A DNA stretch of 64,000 bases from Panaeolus papilionaceus (GCA_015501605.1 JADNRZ010000008.1:2046001-2110000), one strand, 5' to 3'. Shown: positions 13,446 through 25,487, numbered from the stretch's first letter. Numbers and translations are program-made. The notes: generated by a model from the sequence alone, not told the origin.

Positions 13446-13804
13446 TCAGTAGAAAAGCAAGGGACATGAGATGGAAGATGGATTGAAGCGCAGCGGCGAA
13501 AGGAAAAGGATGATAACACATATGATGACGATCGTTGGGCATGAGGACATGAAGGTCCCATAAAGTCCAAAACACCATGCCACGTCCAAAAATGTTGAAC
13601 AGACCCATTCATGTATCCAACCCCACAATGTGCGACGACATGCTCCGTTTATCCACCAATCGCGAGTCTTGTGCAAAAGATGCAACCCTGCTCATATGGA
13701 AGTCGTGACGCGCGACCGTTGACCAGGGATGGTATGAAGGAAGCAGGCACCCAAGGACAACGAAGAAAGATACCACAACGACGACTATACAAAGCCAGGC
13801 GAAA

Positions 13805-13885
13805 GAATAACATAGGGAGCAGTTGAGGCGTTGGACGCATCAAGGGTGCATCACCTCAAAATTCGTACACGTGGCCAAATACACC
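13805..13885 (+). repeat. dispersed repeat unit, copy 5
   Basis: Contains TAGGGAGCAGTTGAGGCGTT, a short spacer and GGTGCATCACCTCAAAATTC. Most like the copy at 4478. Confidence 0.45.
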
Positions 13886-14619
13886 CGCCGGAGGGTGTCA
13901 TCTTCAAGATCAGGGGAAGATGGACCAGAAGGCAGTGAGAGAAGTGGTAGGTAAGAAAGAAGAGGGTAAGATGACAACGTCAACATCGACGGTTACAGTA
14001 GATATAGGAGACATACATCCACTGTGTCATGAATTCAATGCTGCCAGATGTATGATTTGAGTTCCGGGTATGCAACAACCGTCGAGAAATTTTGCCATCG
14101 TAGAAGAGGGTGCTTAGTTATTGGGGAAAAGCATGAGATGCGGAGTGAGAGATACGTGGCAAGCGATAACCGATAAAAAAGGAGAAGAAAGGAAGGACAT
14201 GACCCAGGTATAGCAGACAAAACGAAGAAATGGCTTCACGAGCACGCTGGAATGGACATGATAGACGCTCAAAAGTAAGGCAAATCAGGAAGAGGAGCAT
14301 AAATGAGAAAGAGGGGGGACGGACGCCCGACGAACATGGCAGAGCAGAGCTCAGAGAGGTGGCGGGTTTCGGTGTCCTGACCTTACCAAATAGGCTCGGG
14401 TCCCCGGGGTCCGAGCCAACCAGGACTTAACCCATTCATTCAGATGTGTACCACCACATGCACCTGTCTATCCTCCCAAATTTGTCAATACAGTGAGGAT
14501 ATTTTTATGCTCGGATGATGGGTCCTGGCTATGTACTCTGTGTTTGCTTCATCGGCAGTCACTGCAGTGAGAGATGATGCCGCGTTGCGTTCTTATATTA
14601 GTACACTTTGACAGTGTCG

Positions 14620-14750
14620 GTGTAAAGTGTCACTGGTCAGGACTGTGATAGACAGGTCGGATGCACTGGTGACATGAGGGGCGGTGGGTAATTTCACGGA
14701 GATGAGCGGTGATTGTCGCATCTTAGTATCTATATAACAAGCCCATACTA
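14620..14750 (+). promoter_or_regulatory. duplicated promoter of secreted peptide gene 1
   Basis: The block from GTGTAAAGTGTCACTG to the TATA-like CTATATAAC (about 14730) is repeated with the same order at 15844-15975, upstream of the paralogous gene. Shared pieces include GGGGCGGTGG and GAGCGGTGATTGTC. The TATA-like box lies about 150 bases before the start codon. Confidence 0.6.
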
Positions 14751-14884
14751 GTCGACATCCTGGTCCTGAGTCGCTTGCGTGATCCCCCTAAACTTATCAG
14801 GTATCGCCCCTCTGTCTTGCCTCTTTTAAGTTTACCTATAACCCAACAGCTCATGGGTTGATACAGATACAAACTAAGCAGAAT

Positions 14885-15112
14885 ATGCATCTCAACCTCG
14901 CTTTCATAATCACAACTGTCTGTGCCCTCGCAGTCTCAGGTACTCCTACGCCCAACCCAGAGCGCAAGTTAGAGATAAGAGGTCTGAATACAGAAGTTAA
15001 AAGTACGTCTCACTATTTCGGTTACTCATCCTCAGCAAGAATCAAAACTCACATGCCGATGTGTTTCATACGAGTAGTCATCGATCCCTGCCCGCCTCAT
15101 CTCATTTGTTGA
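14885..15112 (+). CDS. small secreted peptide, PC-x5-C family, copy 1
   Basis: Two exons (14885-15002, 15075-15112) encode 51 residues. Residues 1 to about 19 (MHLNLAFIITTVCALAVSG) form a signal peptide. The short remainder has a TPTPNPERKLEIRG segment with basic pairs, then the second exon supplies VIDPCPPHLIC at the very C terminus, giving a Cys-x5-Cys motif. The 72-base intron (GTACGT to ACGAG) has a length divisible by three and no stop, so the unspliced reading is also open; splicing is preferred because the paralogs at 16121 and 38047 place an intron at exactly this point. Probably an exported peptide closed by one disulfide. Function unknown. Confidence 0.7.
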   Translation: MHLNLAFIITTVCALAVSGTPTPNPERKLEIRGLNTEVKSTSHYFGYSSSARIKTHMPMCFIRVVIDPCPPHLIC

Positions 15113-15843
15113 TTATATGCATATGAGTGAACCACTCGAATTCGAAGTTTCATGTTGTGGGAGGGTGTGAATGGGAGAAGCGGTTGGAGCGAGCTGAGGA
15201 CTTGGCAGAATATTATAAAGGTACCCAACGGGGCAATCGAGAGACTTATGCGGGTACATGTACATAATTACATCCAGAACACATCGAGCAAGCATTTGTA
15301 GACCATGGTCTGTTGACGTAGTAAGTAGCCCAACCCGTTAGAGTGGACAAACGTCAGCCAGATCAAACAGCCAACCCATCGTCTTATTTTGCTTCATAAA
15401 TGCGTTTTCAGAATCGACCCACAGAGCTTCTCATATGGTGGTAAACCTAGCGGATATACCCTGGGGCACCACAGACCACTTGAGGAATTGATTTACGCTG
15501 TGGTACGGGCGCGGGGGATATAATTAGAAGGGAGAAGGGGAGAAAAGGGTGCCGAGGCTGTTTTGACTGCTGAGTACACACTTATAATTATACTCTTAAA
15601 TGCCGGATGCGAGGTGCACCTTCCGATTAGGATGGCGATAGACAGTTGGGTATTATTGAATTAGTTATCATGAAAAAGGTGCGTTCAAGGAGATGAGGGA
15701 GGGTGAGACCCCCTGAGATTTAGAGTGTATATGTTTGATAATCCTTTGGTACTTCTCACGTAACGCCCTGCTCAAGGGTGGTATTTTATATGATTCCATT
15801 CTCAAGAGGGTCAATAACCCATTGTTTGGGCTCACAGTGAGGA
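15113..15843. other. spacer between the tandem peptide genes
   Basis: No gene supported. It lies between the two tandem copies and appears unrelated to the upstream flank until the duplicated promoter block begins near 15844. Confidence 0.5.
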
Positions 15844-15975
15844 CGTGTAAAGTGTCACTGATCAAGTTGATGATAGACACGTCGGATGTGCTGGTGACCG
15901 TGAGGGGCGGTGGTCAGTTTAAGGAGACGAGCGGTGATTGTCATATTTCATTACCTATATAACGCCCGTATCTCG
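15844..15975 (+). promoter_or_regulatory. duplicated promoter of secreted peptide gene 2
   Basis: Second copy of the block at 14620-14750: GTGTAAAGTGTCACTG, GGGGCGGTGG, GAGCGGTGATTGTC and a CCTATATAAC TATA-like box at about 15954. Conservation across the copies suggests shared regulation. Confidence 0.6.
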
Positions 15976-16120
15976 TGTTAGTCGAATTGCGCTCGATTGG
16001 TCACCCAAACCAAGTACCTAGTAGGTCTATCTATAAGGTGTTTCCTCTCCTTACTTCACCTCCCACCTTCTTCAGCTACTTAAATTCCCATCTGATGCAC
16101 TCATACAGAACGGGGTCGAT

Positions 16121-16343
16121 ATGCATCTCCAACCCACTCTTGCGGTCCTCCTCCCCAGCGTCTTCCTCGCAGTCTCAGCTATTCCTACGCCGAACTCAAC
16201 ACGCAAGTTAGGGATTAGAGGTCTGGAAGGTGCGTCCCGGCATAAAGTCTCTCACTCTTCAGCGTAAATACTTACGAACCGAGTTAAATATGGCCTTAGT
16301 CGTCGACCCTTGCGCGCGTGGTCTTACCTGTTCAGCTCAATAA
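16121..16343 (+). CDS. small secreted peptide, PC-x5-C family, copy 2
   Basis: Two exons (16121-16229, 16300-16343) encode 50 residues. MHLQPTLAVLLPSVFLAVSA is a signal peptide; IPTPNSTRKLGIRGLE follows and aligns with copy 1. The second exon reads VVDPCARGLTCSAQ, keeping the PC-x5-C motif with three further residues. Donor GTGCGT and acceptor CCTTAG restore the frame exactly; without splicing the motif is out of frame, which supports the two-exon model for the whole family. Tandem paralog of the gene at 14885 with a duplicated promoter. Function unknown. Confidence 0.7.
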
Positions 16344-16693
16344 CTGGGCTATCTGATTTCCGTCGTGTGAGGGTGGGAATTTGGGCGAGAGTCAAGATTG
16401 CAGGTCGAAGGGTTTGAAGAATAGGAAAGCGGGAGGAGGTCTTATGAGTGCGCGAAGGGAAATGTTATTCAATCGAAATATATATACTTGCATCAACACA
16501 ATGAGCGAGCTTTGTAAGTCGATCACACCAATCCCGCAAAAACTTGTTCGTGTAGACCAAAATTGGACAAATAGCATGGCAAACGATCGTATGCATTCGG
16601 TTCGTAAGTGCGTATTCGCTATGATTGATTCTCTATCTGTCTAATGCGGTCGACGGCGGCCAGGAGGTGCGCCCTGATGTTTGTAGACATATT
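16344..16693. other. intergenic between convergent genes
   Basis: No gene supported; presumably 3' untranslated regions of the flanking convergent genes. Confidence 0.5.
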
Positions 16694-18238
16694 TTAAACC
16701 CGCAAAACATACTCGTCAAGAGCAAGCTGAATGCTTTTATAAACGCCAATCTCCCTCATCACAACCTGAACAAGCTCCTGTCAAATCACACAATGGATTT
16801 AGTATATCATCCGACTGATTAGCAGTAGAAAGTAAAGAAACGTTAACGCACCTGCTCATCGGTTTTACCAGAATCGATCGTCATACTCAAAACTGCGGCA
16901 TGTTCGTCGATCTAGAGAACATTCAGCATTGAGCAGCCGTAAAACCACTGAAATGTAATCACCTTCTCCCAAGCAGACTTGAACGAAACAGCAAGCTTCC
17001 CAAGATCTGCGAAATCTTTCGAAATCTCCTCCATCTCCTTGACGGCTACCTTGAGGTCCGAAGCTTGTTTGTCAATTTGACCCTTCAGCACAATGAGCTC
17101 TTGGATGTTCTCTTCGAGTTGTTCATCGCTGGCTAGAGAATGGTAGGTCTCATATCAGATCAAGGTACGAAGGAATGCATAGGCATTGACGCACCTTTCA
17201 GGGCAGGTCCACCAGTGATGAAATCTGAGATCCTTTGAATGCCATCGACGATGACTTGTAGTGATTTCTGTATTTTGACATGAGGGCCAGAACCATGATG
17301 ACGGAAGGACCAACTCACGTTACGGCCTGCACCACCTCCTGGTACCTGGACCTTTTTGATTGGAAGGGTCGGTGAAGGCTTCGGCTTGTTTCCCCTGAAT
17401 GAACTCCACTAGTGGAGAGTCAGCGTCAGTTTAACATAGAGTATACCATACGAGTAATCAAGGCTCTACCCACCAGGTTCTTAGTGGACCCCACAACACG
17501 TTTATACAATGTATCATTCGCCTCGATGTACGCAGCGAGAATGGCGATATTGTGGTCTGCATGCTCCAACACTGCGGCGCTTTGTGCTGTGTATTTCCTT
17601 TCTTCCGCTTTGATCACGTCGAACACAGACTTGAGGTCGTTTAAGATAGAGGGCAGGTTCTTGTCGAAGAGGTTCTTGTTCTGTTTTACGGCTTGGGAGA
17701 TCTGATCGTGAATATGGATACTTTTATTAGCGGGGTCAATAGAAGGGTGATTGTAAATTCGTAAAGCACCTTGTCCGCGGCCATCTTAGCGATAAGCTTA
17801 CGACCTTCGATGGGGGTGTCTTCTTTTGCCACATGAGGTGCGACCCGATCCATAAACTCTGAATATCCGACATGTGCCAAGTCAATCAATCTGTAAACAC
17901 AACCTCATTGGGATTCGACTCACGATGAATGTTGTTCAGCAAGGCATTAGCCGCATCTTTTGATTCGTGGAACAAGTCGTTATACATCTAATAGTACTCA
18001 TGCGTCAGATCTTCAGCTCCGCGATCAAAATGAGTATGCAATGAATCACCTCGTCGATATCACGCAACTTATCAGAAGCATCATGGACATCCAGACTCCT
18101 CGAAAGTTTCTCGACAGCGTGTCGTGCGTTTGTGAAGCCGTTCTGGATGTCCAAGGCAGTCTTGGAGAGGTTGAGGATGTTTTGGTCGACTGCGGGGGTA
18201 TCGTATGAGGGCGCTGGGCCGGAGAGTGCAGTAGACAT
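16694..18238 (-). CDS. all-helical coiled-coil protein of unknown function
   Basis: Starting MSTALSGPAPSYDTPAVD at 18238, nine or so exons join in phase with consensus donors (GTGATT, GTGAGT, GTGCTT, GTGGGT, GTGAGT, GTGCGT, GTGATT, GTGCGT). The product of about 330 residues is almost entirely helix-forming: segments such as TALDIQNGFTNARHAVEKL, LNDLKSVFDVIKAEERKY, VIVDGIQRISDFITGG and QLEENIQELIVLKGQIDK. A glycine/proline-rich loop (PIKKVQVPGGGAGRNK) sits in the middle between helical halves. I placed the stop in DEYVLRV at 16694; a possible extra donor (GTATGT) inside that last segment could extend it. The helical-bundle layout with a central loop is reminiscent of alpha-helical pore-forming families but no signature supports that. 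It faces a similar gene at 18637 across a 398-base shared promoter. Confidence 0.7.
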
Positions 18239-18636
18239 GATATGCTGGATGTTTAGCTGTGGTAGGGTGTCTTGTTCTAATCAATTTGAGGGTATTGTGA
18301 GTGCTTTTAACTCAAGGTTCCCGGTGAGGCACACCGCTCCAACAAAGACTCTCAATCAAAATTGTGCCTTATGCACACCAAAGAGGCACAAGGGGCGGGC
18401 CGACGTCTGGAATGCACAGAAATTGCACAGAAATTGCAGATTTTCGGCGTCGGCGTGTATTTTCTGTGCAAGGCACGTTACGAAAATAAACAACTGAATT
18501 GACCCCTTTCGGTGATTGATGCGTCCTTCCCGCGGTGTCAATGTGTAATTTATTTCTGTTATTGCTTATAATGTGGTGATATCCTCGTTAGACGTTCATC
18601 ACCCAGCTCTGATTTCATATTATCATCCATCCTAAC
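18239..18636. promoter_or_regulatory. shared divergent promoter region
   Basis: 398 bases separate the start codons of two divergently transcribed helical-protein genes. It contains a direct repeat AGAAATTGCAC/AGAAATTGCAG near 18418-18440. No TATA box is obvious on either side. Co-regulation of the pair is an inference from geometry. Confidence 0.4.
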
Positions 18637-20331
18637 ATGTCTCTTCGTCTTCTCCACCGAAACGCCACTGGCTCCAACGCTATCTCTACACTTCGGAGAC
18701 CACACTCTCTTCACACACCCACCAAACTAAACCGCGCACCGCGCGCTCAATTCCACTACTCCTCCGCCAACGGCGCTTCTGCTACATCCTCAGCGAAGGT
18801 ATTTCCCTCTCTCGGCAAAGCGACTGCACAAGAACTTGTGAAAAAGCTCGAGTCGGGCGACGCAAAGCTGCAACTCACTATCCAGGACAAGGAACAGCTT
18901 GAGAAGTTCACGCTTACGTCGTATACATCCCAACGCAGCAACACCGTCACTGAACTTGGACGGCTTGTCGAGACGATTACTGCGGCGACGAAGGAGTTCG
19001 AGAGTATCAAGGCATCCATTAAGAAGATTGACGATAAAGGCGGTCTGGTGCAAGATGGGAAACGCGTTACATTCCTCGAGAAATGGACGAAGCTACAAGA
19101 GGTATGTCGCATTTCTGGCTCCTCGACAAAACGTTGTGGTTAATGGAAATCACCAAAGGAATACACCTCTTTGATACGAGCCTCCCAAGATGAAGCCACA
19201 AGCACTCGTAATGCAATCAACCGTACGTTCCCTTTTCGTCAACAGATGGGGGATATTCGATTCTAACATTATCTGCTTCGTTTCCTAGAGTTCATAAATA
19301 CAGTCGTACCAGCTTTCCAAGACGGGAAGTCGGATGAGGCCAAACAGTTGGTTATTGACACATACACCGCCGTACGTGATATTTATCTCTACTGAGTTGT
19401 CAACTACTTATCAGATCCTCTTAACGTTAGCGTATTCGAACATTTGAAGCCGCTGGTCGATTAAAGGAGGATCGATTCCGCAGACTAAGGGCAGATGTGG
19501 AGATGTTCCGAAAAGACGTTCTTTCGACCGTTGATGACAATAAAAAGGAGCTAGGAACTGAGCGGGAGGTTCTCGATCGAAAGCTTGCGAAGTTAGAGAA
19601 GGAACTTGAAAAGTGAGTTCTTCAAGTTCGCATTGGGGTTGAAGGGGTTCGCGCTGACGCTTTTATACGATAGGTCAAAGAGCATGGTGAGATTACTCTG
19701 ACGGTTTCTTTCGCACTGGGATAATGACTTGTCTTCTTTGCATAGTTTGACGGCTGGACGTCAGGGAGCGGGCCAGATAGAAGTCGGTATCGGTTTTCTA
19801 TCTACATCCCCTCCGCCATGGCTAACTTATGGCCTCCTCTCCCCCAACAGAGCAACTTTTATCTGAACGCGATAAGTTGCATACTAAGAGGACTTCTGTA
19901 ACATCCAAAATCGACGGTATTGATGCCCTGAAGGTGAACGATGTTGACGAAACTATGACAACTCTTCTGGGTAGATTAACCGCAGTGCACGGTATCTGGA
20001 GGATGGTGCGTCATCATGGCTTTTTGTTGGCTCTTAATTGATTAATCGCTGCCCCCCTCTCTTTATCATCTATAAATATTAGCTTGACAGCGACGCTCAG
20101 ACGCTGAGGGAAGACTTCGGTGCAGTACAGAGTGCGCATCAAACCAAGATCAAAGATGTAAGTGGATACTTCATAGGTTGAACCCGCAAATGATCTGATC
20201 AAGTGTTCATGAAGTACATTAAAAGCAACGAGTACGCACTATTCGTCACGTATGAGCTGTTCAACTCTGCTCTGAACGCGTATTGTTTGGCTGTGGATGA
20301 AGGTACCAAGGGCTGGCCGAAGCAGCAGTAG
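18637..20331 (+). CDS. coiled-coil protein with mitochondrial-type N terminus, unknown function
   Basis: Exon 1 (18637 to about 19101) starts MSLRLLHRNATGSNAISTLR, rich in Arg and Ser and free of acidic residues for about 40 residues, as in mitochondrial presequences. At least eight exons follow with consensus boundaries. Helical heptad-like stretches dominate: QELVKKLESGDAKLQ, RLVETITAATKEFESIK, RLKEDRFRRLRADVEMFRKD, LDRKLAKLEKELEK, LLSERDKLHTKRTSVTSKID. The last exon is taken from acceptor ATGAAG at about 20218 and ends YCLAVDEGTKGWPKQQ. Total is about 390 residues. Divergent neighbour at 18238 is also all-helical, so the two may be distant paralogs or partners. I do not recognise a named family. 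Targeting to mitochondria is inferred from composition only. Confidence 0.7.
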
Positions 20332-22216
20332 TTGGTAAAGATAAGATTAGATGGGTGTCGACTCTGTTTGGTTTGAACGCCAATGCCTTTGGTGATGACC
20401 AGAGGTCCTGGTTCGGGATGTGCCGGACTGGTTGCCGGTTATGGGTGAGGTTCCCTGATCGTCGCCGACTCGCAGTCTGAAATCAACCATCATGCTCGTC
20501 CTCGACTTTGGGAATATAACACAATAAAATCCATTAAAAATTCTGTATACAATCCATCTGAATTTTTTCTCTCAATTGTGTTGCTCACACTTGGCCAGAA
20601 AGTGTTGAAAATGGGTATGTTGGTTTTTCTTCACCATCCCGATTATTTGCTGATACGTCGATACTCTAGGACTGAGAGATATTAGACGCAAGTTCTTGAC
20701 GAAAATTCAGGCGTGATCATTGGAAATGACACTTTCATTTACTTACATACTTGCATAAGAGTGTCTTTTTGACCGTTTTAGAGCATTGAGGTGCGATACA
20801 TCAGGGTAAGCACATTGATGTTCTTGGACGTTTCGCGTAATGTATTCAAATTATAGCGGGCATTTCCAGTGTTCGTACAGCAATTAAGAACAATGCCATC
20901 GGTCCAGGATCGGTCAAGAGGGTCGGGTTGAAACATTCTCAATTCACGGACGCGCCCGGTAATGGAGTGAATGCATCATAATGCACTCCAACAATTGTGT
21001 GCTTGTAAACGGAGCAAAAAATGCCACACCAAAGGTGTCTTCTTGTTTATCGCATTTGCCTGTTTACCCCGACAGGCACATTTATAGTGACCTCGTTAAT
21101 TCACCTCTATTTTTGTGCGTGTTTGTAAATTATGAACATCGACTATCCATTTATTTTGTGGAGTGATGCTAATCATACTACACTTTTTCGTGTGTTCACG
21201 CTCCAGCTTTCAATTTCTACCTGTCTTCATCATTAATTGAATGCCAAATTATGCCGCAAGTCAGGTCGTCTGACGCGAGCTCGCTTCACTTTTTGTCTTC
21301 ATGTTCGTAACTCCCATTCTCATCAAGTGCCTTTATCCTGAACATTGCCACGCATATTTCAGCTTCCAAAGTTGCATAAGCTTGCTGAAGGGAGTCATCT
21401 CCAGCACAGCACGTCTGATAATCGGAGCGTGGTCCCCAATGCGGTTCCTGAAGTCACGGAATTAGCATGGAGGCGAATTTGTGGACTCAGCGAGGAGTTA
21501 CTCCGTCAACATTGGGCCAGTATGTTTTTTCTCAGAAATCGACCTGCAGGCTTACTCAGTGCATTGCACTCTCCTTAGTTGCTCAAAGCTGCCGAAGGAC
21601 TGTAGGTAAGTGTCAATGAGATCCTTGACTTGCGCAATTTGGCGCCACTTCTTCGCTGACATTCCTTTTGTCAGGGATGAGTCGTGTATTGAAATTTAGG
21701 ACCAAAATTAACTAAACAAGCAACCAGGCAACACCAAATTCTGTTGTCCTTACCAATCCGTTGAGTGCCAAGATATTTCTGACGTTGACTATATTTATCA
21801 TTAATATTGTTTGCTGGCGTCACCATCTCGGACGCGTCGAAGGAGTCATGCCGTCCACATCGGGACGATGGACTGCCTAAATATAGCACCTCACTTCAAT
21901 TTTCTGCAAATTCTGAATAATCTTCCAGGAATGCTTTCAAAGGCCTTTCGCGGCGTGCTTGAACCAGGACATTATGCCGATTCAGGCACGGAGCCGTGCC
22001 AGTTCCGTTATATGTCGCCCTTGGAGTCGAATATTGATCTGAGTCATGCAGCTTGATCATCAGCAACCCTTCATAAGGGCGAGGGGTGGACGCGAACTGT
22101 CAAGCAACTCACCATCCTTCCCCTCCTTTGGGAGTTACGACCGTTACAGTTTTCCTTTCGCCCTTCGCGTTTCCTCCATTTACCTTTATATCGCTTTTTT
22201 ACGCTTATTTTTAACG
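20332..22216. other. intergenic, no supported gene; includes promoter of the first transporter
   Basis: No convincing gene. The stretch 21345-21578 is open for 77 codons but shows no family match. From about 21873 to 21960 the sequence GCCTAAATATA ... CTTCAATTTTCTGCAAATTCT ... ATGCTTTCAA resembles 25131-25230, upstream of the second transporter, marking a duplicated upstream region about 350 bases before each start codon. Confidence 0.5.
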
Positions 22217-24255
22217 ATGACGACTAGTGGGACTCAATCGGTTGATCAAGCCACCGTTGTTGAAGTACCAACCCTCGACCCATCACTGAGCCCGACTCCC
22301 ATTACACCTAAAACAGCAGGTGTTGATTTATCCCTCCTCGACAAGGAACTGAAGAATGTCGACTCCGATGAGAAAATAGAGGAGGAAGAACGCGAGTATC
22401 CGGGACCACTAAAATTAGCTCTCATCCTCGCCTCCTTGTACCTGTCCGTATTCTTGGTCGGTTTGGTGAGTTTTATGCCTCGACATGCTTGTCGGACACA
22501 ACATTCTAACCTTGGGATATTTAGGACCAAACGATTCTTATTACTGCAATTCCTAAAATAACAGCACAATTCAATTCCATAGAAGATGTTGGGTGGTACG
22601 GAAGCGCGTAAGTGTCAATTTCTCTCTGGTTCAGCGAAACAAACACGCTTACCTTGATTTCATGTAGATACCTTCTCACCCTCGCCTCCTTCCAACTCCT
22701 GTTCGGACGTCTTTATAACCTTTCCGTCAAGAGAGTTTTCCTCGCCACCATCACTCTCTTTGAGGTTGGCTCACTCATTTGCGGTGTTGCACCAAATTCG
22801 ACAACTCTTATCGTTGGTCGTGCTATTGCTGGTCTAGGATCGGCGGGCATCTTCAGTGGGGCTCTTATCATTATAGCGGTTCGCCTTATCCTCTACATGA
22901 ATTTTCTGTTATCTTTACTAATCGAACGTTTCCCAGCACGCTGTACCCCTTGAAAAGCGACCTCTCTACACAAGTAAGTACTAAATCTCGACGTAGGCCC
23001 TTGCTCAAGTATTCTGATGTCGCTACTTGCAGCTTTCATCGCTGCAATCTGGGGCATTTCTGCCGTGGTTGGTCCCCTGTTAGGAGGCGCCTTCACCGAC
23101 AAGGTCACCTGGCGCTGGTGCTTCTACATTAACCTCCCTATCGGAGGTCTCTCTATCCTCTTCATCGCTGTCTTCTTCCAAGAACCAAAACTCCCCGAAT
23201 CCGACACTCTAGGATGGTGGAAGCGCTTCAAAACATTCGATCCCATTGGCTGCTTGCTATTCGTCCCTGCCATCATCTGCCTGCTCTTGGCTCTTCAATG
23301 GGGAGGCTCTAAGTTCCCCTGGAGCGACGGACGCATCATCGCTCTCTTCGTTCTCTTTGGTGTATGTTTCTTTTAAACAGCTCAACGATTCGCACCTAAT
23401 CTCTTTAATAGGTCCTTATCATCGCATTTGGATTCGTTCAGGTGTGGATGGGCGATCTCGCTACTATTCCACCTCGTGTCATCAAGAATCGTAACGTCTG
23501 GGCTAGTGTTCTCTACGCAGGTCCTATCATCTGTTCCTTCTTCACACTTCTCTTCTACGTAAGCATCCTGTTCCTATGTGTACATGAAGGGTCTCTAACG
23601 CGTCATGCAGCTGCCCATCTGGTTCCAGTCCATCAAGGGTGACACCGCTGTCGACTCTGGTATTCGTTTGCTCCCATTCATCGTCGCCTGCACTATCGCC
23701 TCCGTCATCGCTGGTGCTCTCGTTCAACGTACCGGGTACTACAACCCATTCCTCATCGCTGGAACTATTCTGATGGCCACAGGCTCGGGTCTCCTCACCA
23801 CATTTACCCCAGACATCAGCTCATCGCGCTACATTGGCTACCAAATCATCGCTGGCTTCGGTATGGGTCTCGGATCGCAAATTCCCGCCATCGTCGTTCA
23901 GAACGTGCTCCCCATGAGCGATATTCCCATCGGGATTGTCATCATCACCTTCTCCCAATCTGTCGGTGGTGCCCTCGGTGTTTCGATCGGCAACAGCTTG
24001 TTCGTGAACAACCTTGTTCGCAATATACGCTCATTTGCCCCAACGCTCGATCCTGACTTTGTTTTGTCGCTTGGCCCTACAAACCTCCATGCTTCGATTG
24101 CGGCTGATTTGCTACCGGCAGTTCACAGGGCGTACAACTCGGCTGTCACTGCTGCGTTCTTCGTGAGCGTAGTCGCTGCCAGTATCACCGTAACCGGCGC
24201 TCTTATCACAGAGTGGAAGAAGCTGACGAAAGCTCCTGAACTCGCGGTGGCGTAG
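22217..24255 (+). CDS. MFS multidrug/toxin efflux transporter, DHA2 (14-TM) family, copy 1
   Basis: About 560 residues over seven or so exons. Plasma-membrane proton antiporter that would export toxic or self-made metabolites. The N terminus is a hydrophilic acidic tail ([19 protein letters not shown]... EEEEREYPG), then [21 protein letters not shown], the first transmembrane helix with the acidic DQT typical of the family. Further signatures are [43 protein letters not shown] and the antiporter motif C region [20 protein letters not shown] followed by [25 protein letters not shown] is the usual mid-protein loop. All introns have GT donors and AG acceptors and occur at the same sites as in the tandem copy at 25488. 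The C terminus ends TKAPELAVA. Confidence 0.9.
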
Positions 24256-25487
24256 ATCAAGCACTGCACATGTTACACGCATTTTCTTGTATTATAGAGT
24301 CTATAACAGACTTGAAGTTGTACTGATATGTCGCGGAGGGTTCTTTAGACAAATGTATCATAGTAGCATTTTATCATAGTTACTAATGTTCGTTTAGTGT
24401 GTACATCTAGCTCGAGAGTAATTCGAAGGTTTACTTCTGGTTATCATTCCCGCGTGTTTGAGCATACCTGATGATTCCGGGAGATGACTTATAGCATTGC
24501 ACCGACCTCAAGATACTATCATTTACATCATGAAAACAAACTCGCACAATCGATGAAAAAAGACGCTGCTGTGTTCAATCGAATTAAGTTAAATACGGAG
24601 CGGTTGTCTTATCGACCAACAACTCGTAGATAAGCCTCGTTGCAAGGCTCCTCCAGGATCCAGCGCGGACGGCTCCAATTACGGCTGCGCTCGTTTCATT
24701 TTGAGCGCAGCTTTTTTGAGGGATATGTGTTAACATGAGCTTATGAAGACAAAGAAAGCAAAGTCGGAAACCCTCGAATGTCGGTTGACCTATATGATCG
24801 TGCTGGTTTTTCCGAATGTTCGATCTCCCAAGGGTCCATTTGAGACATGGGAGGGTGAGATCCACCTCCATCGCATCCTGTGAAGACGCGACGTTGGCGT
24901 GAGTGAACGCTGTTGAACCAAACTCCCCCTTTCATGGCCCATTCAGGTTCTGATCGGAAGGGTATTTTATCTGAAATGAACATAGGCGGTCTATCCGCAT
25001 AACCCTTGGATGCAAGACCAAATATTGGAATATTCAATCGTAATCTAGTGCTGGAGAGCTATAACGATGACCCGGTGGCATGCTCGGCAGGCTGATTGAA
25101 GTGAGGGAGTGAAAAGGGTTCATTAATCGTTGCCTAAATATAACTTTATGCGACACATGTCCTTCAAATTCTAAATATTCTCCCAGCCATGCTTTCAAGA
25201 CCTGCCACGGCATGCCTGGTCAGAATGTACGAGCGATACACTAGTCTGAATGTATTTATGGGCCAGATGTGTCGCATTTCTTGGGAATGAATATCTGGTA
25301 AGCTAACCAACGTGGTCAATACTTATCGTATATAAGGGCAGCTCAGTGTTTGTGGATTTTCAACCAGCAAAATAACGCATTTCTACTCCAGAACATCTAA
25401 TTTCATTTCTCCCTCCCCACACCATCTTTTTCTCATCCAGGACATCACATCATCGATTCATCCCCCCATCTCACATCCCGTGGTTCC
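24256..25487. other. intergenic between tandem transporters
   Basis: No gene supported. The part from about 25131 resembles the upstream region of copy 1 (GCCTAAATATA ... CTTCAAATTCTAAAT ... ATGCTTTCAAG), consistent with a duplication that carried its promoter. The 25380-25480 stretch is pyrimidine-rich, like a fungal core promoter. Confidence 0.55.

Larger units (their letters stand above)
12471..14600. repeat. repeat-like block with three motif copies
   Basis: Purine-rich DNA of the same kind as 1-4740. The segment GGTGGAGAGGAAAAAATACAAC near 12570 resembles one near 3135. CGGTGGATA-type segments near 12848 echo 3012 and 4276. Three copies of the dispersed unit lie at 13235, 13352 and 13805. 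No coding sequence is supported. Confidence 0.5.

Noticed and set aside
21345..21578. 77-codon open frame ending in a helical segment
   Set aside because: Isolated, no homology recognised and no linked exons.
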